Source: a virus
DNA length: 64,000 nt
Virus record (IMG/VR): IMGVR_UViG_3300023174_003433
Location: 1 to 64,000 of that record
Direction: 5' to 3' (one strand)
Shown here: piece after piece, positions 58,756 through 64,000 of the stretch
Numbering within the stretch: the first letter of the stretch is position 1
Layout of the letters: each line of letters begins with the position of its first letter
Made by a program: the position numbers and the translations under genes
The notes under the pieces: model-generated
What the model was told of the DNA's origin: nothing
The model's database searches: none
What the model saw: only the letters and a program-made list of their open reading frames with translations

Positions 58756-61700
58756 TTATCCTATTGCTGGTAGAGCGATTGCACGAATATCAGTTAAGAA
58801 CGGAACAGCAGTTTTATCTGATGTTGCAAGAACTACTTTAATTGCAAACTGACTAAATCTATTATATGTTTGTCCGTTAACTGTACTGGCGTAAGAAACA
58901 TAATTCTGAGCAGTTCCTCCAGAACCAGGAGCAGCAACATACTCGTACAAATTGTTTCTGTTTTCAGAAAACTTAGAATCGCCACTATTAATTAAAGTCA
59001 TTAACTGCCAGTTACCATCATCAAATAATTGTGTATCGGTTCTTGAAAGAATCTTGTAGTAAACATAGATATTTGTATTAACTGGACGATATGCGGTAAA
59101 GTATACACGTAAATCGCCAGAATCAAATCCTTGGTCCAATACAACTTTTTTGGTAATATATTTGGCAAGACCATTACCACCAGATTTAGAAGTTTCACCG
59201 GCAATCGTAATGATAGCATTTGCATTTCCTGTCAACCGAGTGTTTCCTGTTGATTCAGAAAGTGTAATTGTTGGTGTTGTTGCATAACCAGAACCACCAG
59301 AGGTAATGAAAATACTAGTAATATTACCTTGTGCTGAAACATTAGCTACAGCTACTGCACCCGAACCAAAACCATTTGCAGCAGTAACGGTAACCAATAG
59401 TGTATTGGCGTTATAACCACCACCAGTATTGGCAACAGAAATCATTGAATTAGAGATTCCAAGATTATTAATATTCCAACGAATTGTATACACACTTAAA
59501 CCATCATCAGAAATCATTGGTGACACGGCATCATCTGCGGTACTCATTACTGCATACAATGAGAACGATGTATTAGAATCGGCAACAAGTACACGTTCAC
59601 CATATCCATCATTTAAATAAATGTCATCATACGTTGGTGTACCAAATTTACCTGGAGTTATTCCGGTTGTTGCTGCAGCTGTAAATGAACTATTCAATGT
59701 AGCACTATAAGTGTAATTTAATGTTGTATCGCCGGGCAAGAAATCAGTTGTTGAGATATTCAATGCGTGAATTGGAACATTTGTATTTGCCGAAGTAACA
59801 ATCTTATTAGATGTTGTATTAGGATTCAAATAATAGTTAATATCATCTTCAACAACTTTTCTGTATGGTAATCTATTAGGTACAACAAACTGTAATGTTG
59901 GAGTTACTGTTTTAGAGAATACGCAACGATTCATTACAAACATCATTGCTTCATTTTGGTCAGCAGTCCATGTTTGTAGATTTTGAGAAACAAACAGAGA
60001 ACCAACATATGGTGCTGAATTAATCTTAGTTACTGTAGTTGGTGTTGTGTCTGTTGGCAAATTCTTAGTAGAAGATGCAATTGCAGTATCACCAAGTTGA
60101 GCAGTATAGATTGAATACTCATTTGATGTTGGGCAACGAACAATAAATGCATACAACTTGTTGGATTCCAAATATACAGGAGCAGGGAACTTAAACAATG
60201 TGTATGTTGTAGGATCCAAATAATGTGGTTCTGCTGTAGGTTCATTAATATGTTCAGAAGTCAAAGTTACTTGTGAATTATCTAAAGTTTCACCATTTGG
60301 ATAACCATTAGTAGTGCCAACAATTGACAATGTTACTGGTGCAAAACCTGTTGTTGGCTTAGTTGCAAAAAACAATTTAACAGAATCAATGAATACACCG
60401 TTAGGATAATTTTCTTTATCAACAATAAACGTTTGTGCAACAGGATCCCAAACTACAGTATATGTGTATGAGCTTGTATTTTCTCTTGTTGCTGTGCTAA
60501 CAAATGTATTCTTTGCAGCATCAATAGAAGAAGCATAATTTAGACCTTGTTTTGTTGCTTGTAATCCTGAAGCAAAGAATGTTGCCTTAGAATATGTTGT
60601 TGCACTATCTAAATTGTTATTGATACTATTATCAATTCTAAATGTTCTTTCACCTGTATTAAATGTGCCACCAGGTATAGAGAACACACCAGAAACCATA
60701 CCAACTTCATTGGTCTTTAATGAACCAATAGAGTAAATATCACCATTGGCTGCTGTGATAGAACTACCTAATGTGGCCAACTTAGTGGTGCCATTGTATG
60801 AGGTGATATTGGCAGATTGACCAACACCTGTTCCGTTAATTACATACAATGTATTGCCAGCATAGAAGTTGGTTGTATTTGAAGCAAGAGGTGATAATGT
60901 AAGTGTAGTAGTTGTATTGGCATTGGTAATTAAACCACCCAAATGAGTATAGGTACTAATTACACCACTTGCCGTTGTTGTTTGATATTGACCAGATGTG
61001 TTAAACTGTGCATTACGGACTGAAGCTCCAGTATTAAAATTCGCATTAACAATATCACCAATTACATATAAACGTACATTGGTTGTTCCTGAATAGCTGT
61101 AATATGAGAGAACTTTTGCAATTGGTGTAAAATTACCACCAGCAAAATAACCAATGATATCACCATCTTGGAATTCACCAGAAACATTAGTTAATTCTAA
61201 TACGTTTGGTTTACGAATATACTTATTAACTTGTACGTTGTCAAAATAAGCATTAACAGAAGTGTTAATTAACATGCCATACGAATTAAAGAATACAAAT
61301 TGTTGACGAATGTAAGGAAGAATACTAACGTCTTGTACATATCCAGAAGTTTCAACATAACTAGAATTTAACTTGTCATAGTTACCTAAAATAGTTTGTT
61401 GTTGTTCTTGGATATAATTTGTCACCCGATTGGTGAACCAGTTTCTACCAGAACCAATTGTAGCAACCGTTGTTGTTGCAACAGTAGTTTTCCAATCACC
61501 CACTTGTAACACATTAACTTGGTCGCTTGCACGATATACTTGTAAGTTAGGATCAACAATTAATAAATCAGGAGATTTTTGTGTATCTACCCAATTGTCC
61601 ATTGGAGGACTTAAAGTTGTTATACCTTCTTTGAGAGCCACAGCAAAAGGATTTAAATTGACTGTGCGGGAGGCAATTGGCTGTGTAACAACATTCGATG

Positions 61701-64000
61701 TTGTGTATGGTAATGTATAGAAATTAGAAGAACCAGATTTAGAAATCTTGTAGTTCAAATTGTTTGCACTTGTTGAATCTATCTGACCCATGTTATATAC
61801 AAGTGATAACGACTGTAACGGGAAATTAGAAACATTCTGTGATGCTGTCATCTGTTTTGTTCTACGATTGACAGTAATCAAATAATCATTATTATTTGTA
61901 TCTGATGTTGAGTAACCAGAGAAGTCATCAACTAAAATACCATTTTTGAAACGATTTAAACCATTAGTATCAGGAATCTGTAATGCGGCTGCATTTTTCT
62001 CTAAGAGATTTAATGCTGTATAGTATTCAAGATTGTTTACTCGGCTTTCTAAACCAGTAATATCACTCATTAACCAACGTTTATGTTTCACTTTCTCAAC
62101 AGAAAGATTTGGTAAAATACCAGTAGTTACTTCACTTGGAATATAAGCTGTGTATGGATCGTGGAATAGATTTGCAACAACCAATGCACCATCTGGTTCT
62201 GCCGGCAGTAAAGGATTATCAGAAGGTGTTCCTTGAATGATTTCAAATGCACGGTCTTTACTTAATACTAATTTGTCGTAACGTCCCAAATAATTGGAAT
62301 AATCAGAAACAAATGTACTTAAATCGACAGGCATATAGGCACCAGCAGCACCAGAGCCAGAACCACTAGTTCTAATTGTAAAGTTTGCTTGAGCATTAAT
62401 AAGTGCTGGTCTAAAATCTAAAGCATCTCGTAGTTGATATGTTGTGCCTGAAGTACTTGTGTAACTTGGTATCTCTGCATAATTTTCTGGTAAAGAAGAA
62501 ACTGGAGACAAATATGAACCAACAGAATAATAACCATCACCACCAGTTGTTTCATAATAATCTAACAACACCAACATATTACCTTGTATTGGTGTTTGAC
62601 CAATTTTTAAAGTAAGTGTTGCAAAATCATAATATGAATCTCTTTGGCCGTTATCAAACAAGAAACGGTTTGTAACATCAAAAGAAGGATTCGTCAACAT
62701 TGCATCTGTGGGCACAGTTGCCGGCGCACCAGTATCAATAATTTTACGAATTCGTTTTACATCAGTAATATATAATTTTTGTGGCTGTCCCGCAGAAACT
62801 AAACCAGAATTTTGTACATATACTTGTCCATTTGTTAAATCAACTTTGGTAAAAGTTGCAACAGTTGTACCGGTATAATTTACGTTTGCTGTATTTGCCG
62901 TTTTGAGATTTTTGGCTTTTAACACATAACTGGTATCATTACCATTTCGTACATATGCTTTGGCAATAATGGTGGCCGTAAACGCACCTAGGTCGCTTGT
63001 TGGAGTTGTGAAGGTCGCAGTTGATCCGCTACCTGAAATCGTTACGGTGCGACTTCCTGTCGTCCAAGGCAGGCATTGGCCGGCTCTCAGACCACTGGAT
63101 TGTGGATTGGTAACGATAATTTGAAAGTTTTGAGTAACCGAATCTGCTGAAAGTGCTCCGTTACCAAATGGGAAAGATAAAGTGGCAACTGGTGCGGCAC
63201 CAAATGTTAAAGCGGCAGAAATATTAGCACCAGAAACAGTAAATGCCACATTTCTAAACACCTGAACGGTATTATAAGAAGTATCTGTTACGGTGCTTAC
63301 ATAACGATTACCCAAATTGAATAATAATTCAGGATTGTTTTGATTTTGTAATACTGTATCACCAGTGGAAATATTACCAACTTTACTTGAATTATCAATT
63401 GCAGCGTTTGCCGTAATTGTGTATGGTGTTCCTGGAGTATCTACAATGATAGATTCATAATCAGTAACATCAAAACGTAATGTAAATACTGATGTCGTAT
63501 CTGGTGCAACAGTAAATGGCCGGTCAACAAAAGCAACTCTTGTTGCTCCACCTGGAACATAAGATGTAATTGTTCTAAAATCACCAGCAGATGTGCCTCG
63601 GTCAATACTAATTGTTACGTTATAGTAAGCATTGGCATTGGCAGAAAATTGTGCTGTACTTGGTATTGTAATAAATGTATTATTGGCGGAACTGGCTGAT
63701 GCATTTGCTGATAACGCTTGATTCTGTAATCCAAACACATATGCTTTGTAAATATAAGCATCACCATTAGAAGTGTTTGATGTGCTAGAAAATATTAAAT
63801 TGCGAATATAACCTGTACCTGCCAATGTTGAGTTATATGTAGTTACGTTTGCTGTATTAACATTTGCTTTAACTACACTATGAAAATCAACTGCCGGTAA
63901 TGTGGATACATCAAACACACCATTGGCAGAATTAACATAGAAATAATTGCCATAATCAATATATGTTGGATTATTATTTGCAGCTGATGTTGTTCTTGCA
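58756..64000 (-). CDS. Very large virion structural protein (5' end outside the window)
   Basis: At least 1747 codons; the frame stays open to base 64000 (through GNYFYVNSANGVFDVSTLP), so the start is not in the window and the GTG at 63918 is not the true start. Beta-rich with many Asn/Thr/Ser; contains PDLLIVDPNLQVYRASD, ENYPNGVFIDSVKLFFATKP, and LSEHINEPTAEPHYLDPTTY-like segments. It matches the large DUF4815-type virion proteins of aquatic T4-like phages (baseplate or fibre network), by style and position. Followed by the 73-aa coiled-coil gene. Confidence 0.78.
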   Translation of the reverse strand, partial: ARTTSAANNNPTYIDYGNYFYVNSANGVFDVSTLPAVDFHSVVKANVNTANVTTYNSTLAGTGYIRNLIFSSTSNTSNGDAYIYKAYVFGLQNQALSANASASSANNTFITIPSTAQFSANANAYYNVTISIDRGTSAGDFRTITSYVPGGATRVAFVDRPFTVAPDTTSVFTLRFDVTDYESIIVDTPGTPYTITANAAIDNSSKVGNISTGDTVLQNQNNPELLFNLGNRYVSTVTDTSYNTVQVFRNVAFTVSGANISAALTFGAAPVATLSFPFGNGALSADSVTQNFQIIVTNPQSSGLRAGQCLPWTTGSRTVTISGSGSTATFTTPTSDLGAFTATIIAKAYVRNGNDTSYVLKAKNLKTANTANVNYTGTTVATFTKVDLTNGQVYVQNSGLVSAGQPQKLYITDVKRIRKIIDTGAPATVPTDAMLTNPSFDVTNRFLFDNGQRDSYYDFATLTLKIGQTPIQGNMLVLLDYYETTGGDGYYSVGSYLSPVSSLPENYAEIPSYTSTSGTTYQLRDALDFRPALINAQANFTIRTSGSGSGAAGAYMPVDLSTFVSDYSNYLGRYDKLVLSKDRAFEIIQGTPSDNPLLPAEPDGALVVANLFHDPYTAYIPSEVTTGILPNLSVEKVKHKRWLMSDITGLESRVNNLEYYTALNLLEKNAAALQIPDTNGLNRFKNGILVDDFSGYSTSDTNNNDYLITVNRRTKQMTASQNVSNFPLQSLSLVYNMGQIDSTSANNLNYKISKSGSSNFYTLPYTTSNVVTQPIASRTVNLNPFAVALKEGITTLSPPMDNWVDTQKSPDLLIVDPNLQVYRASDQVNVLQVGDWKTTVATTTVATIGSGRNWFTNRVTNYIQEQQQTILGNYDKLNSSYVETSGYVQDVSILPYIRQQFVFFNSYGMLINTSVNAYFDNVQVNKYIRKPNVLELTNVSGEFQDGDIIGYFAGGNFTPIAKVLSYYSYSGTTNVRLYVIGDIVNANFNTGASVRNAQFNTSGQYQTTTASGVISTYTHLGGLITNANTTTTLTLSPLASNTTNFYAGNTLYVINGTGVGQSANITSYNGTTKLATLGSSITAANGDIYSIGSLKTNEVGMVSGVFSIPGGTFNTGERTFRIDNSINNNLDSATTYSKATFFASGLQATKQGLNYASSIDAAKNTFVSTATRENTSSYTYTVVWDPVAQTFIVDKENYPNGVFIDSVKLFFATKPTTGFAPVTLSIVGTTNGYPNGETLDNSQVTLTSEHINEPTAEPHYLDPTTYTLFKFPAPVYLESNKLYAFIVRCPTSNEYSIYTAQLGDTAIASSTKNLPTDTTPTTVTKINSAPYVGSLFVSQNLQTWTADQNEAMMFVMNRCVFSKTVTPTLQFVVPNRLPYRKVVEDDINYYLNPNTTSNKIVTSANTNVPIHALNISTTDFLPGDTTLNYTYSATLNSSFTAAATTGITPGKFGTPTYDDIYLNDGYGERVLVADSNTSFSLYAVMSTADDAVSPMISDDGLSVYTIRWNINNLGISNSMISVANTGGGYNANTLLVTVTAANGFGSGAVAVANVSAQGNITSIFITSGGSGYATTPTITLSESTGNTRLTGNANAIITIAGETSKSGGNGLAKYITKKVVLDQGFDSGDLRVYFTAYRPVNTNIYVYYKILSRTDTQLFDDGNWQLMTLINSGDSKFSENRNNLYEYVAAPGSGGTAQNYVSYASTVNGQTYNRFSQFAIKVVLATSDKTAVPFLTDIRAIALPAIG

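Noticed and set aside
63916-63918. GTG as the start of the large protein at the right end
   Set aside because: The frame remains open to base 64000 with protein-like sequence, so the true start lies outside the window.
1-64000. Photosynthesis or carbon-metabolism genes expected in a cyanophage
   Set aside because: None seen in this window; the phage should not be called a cyanophage on this evidence.

Overview
The window is part of a contractile-tailed, T4-like bacteriophage genome. It is AT-rich and tightly packed, and almost every gene lies on the minus strand, so transcription runs from high to low coordinates. Gene content and order match the T4 core in its marine/freshwater (cyanophage- and pelagiphage-like) arrangement: 13-14-15-16-17-18-19-20-67-68-21-22-23-uvsY-uvsW-55-47-46-45-44-62-regA-43. 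I see no photosynthesis genes, so the host cannot be named; an aquatic Gram-negative bacterium is the most I would infer.

Layout, in transcription order from the right end: (1) 64000-43451 holds virion and tail-fibre genes: a very large structural protein cut by the window edge, an S74-chaperone fibre, two repeat-rich fibres that share repeats, three tandem LamG-like lectin proteins, a 966-aa structural protein and a tail assembly chaperone. (2) 43450-38084 is one 1788-aa protein made of about 35 RCC1 beta-propeller repeats. (3) 38035-33313 is a small-molecule/glycan modification cassette: TPR-glycosyltransferase, sulfotransferase, three methyltransferases and an APS-kinase/nucleotidyltransferase fusion. 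(4) 33272-18517 is the neck, terminase, tail and head block, interrupted by an HNH endonuclease gene that replaces the start codon of gene 14. (5) 18443-4670 is recombination, late transcription and replication (uvsY, uvsW, 55, 47, 46, clamp, clamp loader, regA), with accessory genes inserted: peptide deformylase, a DruA-like protein, a glycosyltransferase, dATP/dGTP diphosphohydrolase, a cytidylyltransferase and a PD-(D/E)XK nuclease. (6) 4577-1 has small heat-shock protein, SprT-like protease, rubrerythrin with rubredoxin, a CAU tRNA, a tRNA-Gly-like RNA element, and the first 30 codons of DNA polymerase gene 43 at the very edge. The only plus-strand genes are a small membrane-protein island at 529-1265.

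Regulation is visible. Host-type promoters (TTGACA-like, 17-bp spacer, TATAAT-like) precede several replication-side genes. T4 late boxes (TATAAATA, read by gp55) precede the structural and fibre genes, hsp20 and the plus-strand island. Intrinsic terminators follow genes 23, 19, regA and the 9460 gene. The cascade would be: early genes from host sigma70, replication by the 43/44/62/45 machinery, then gp55-dependent late transcription of virion genes.

The most unusual items are the giant RCC1 protein, the sulfotransferase/APS-kinase/methyltransferase cassette, the HNH gene that has taken over the gene 14 start, the rubredoxin-rubrerythrin pair, the overlapping opposed early and late promoters at 423-476, and the tRNA-Gly-like element placed exactly at a predicted transcription start.
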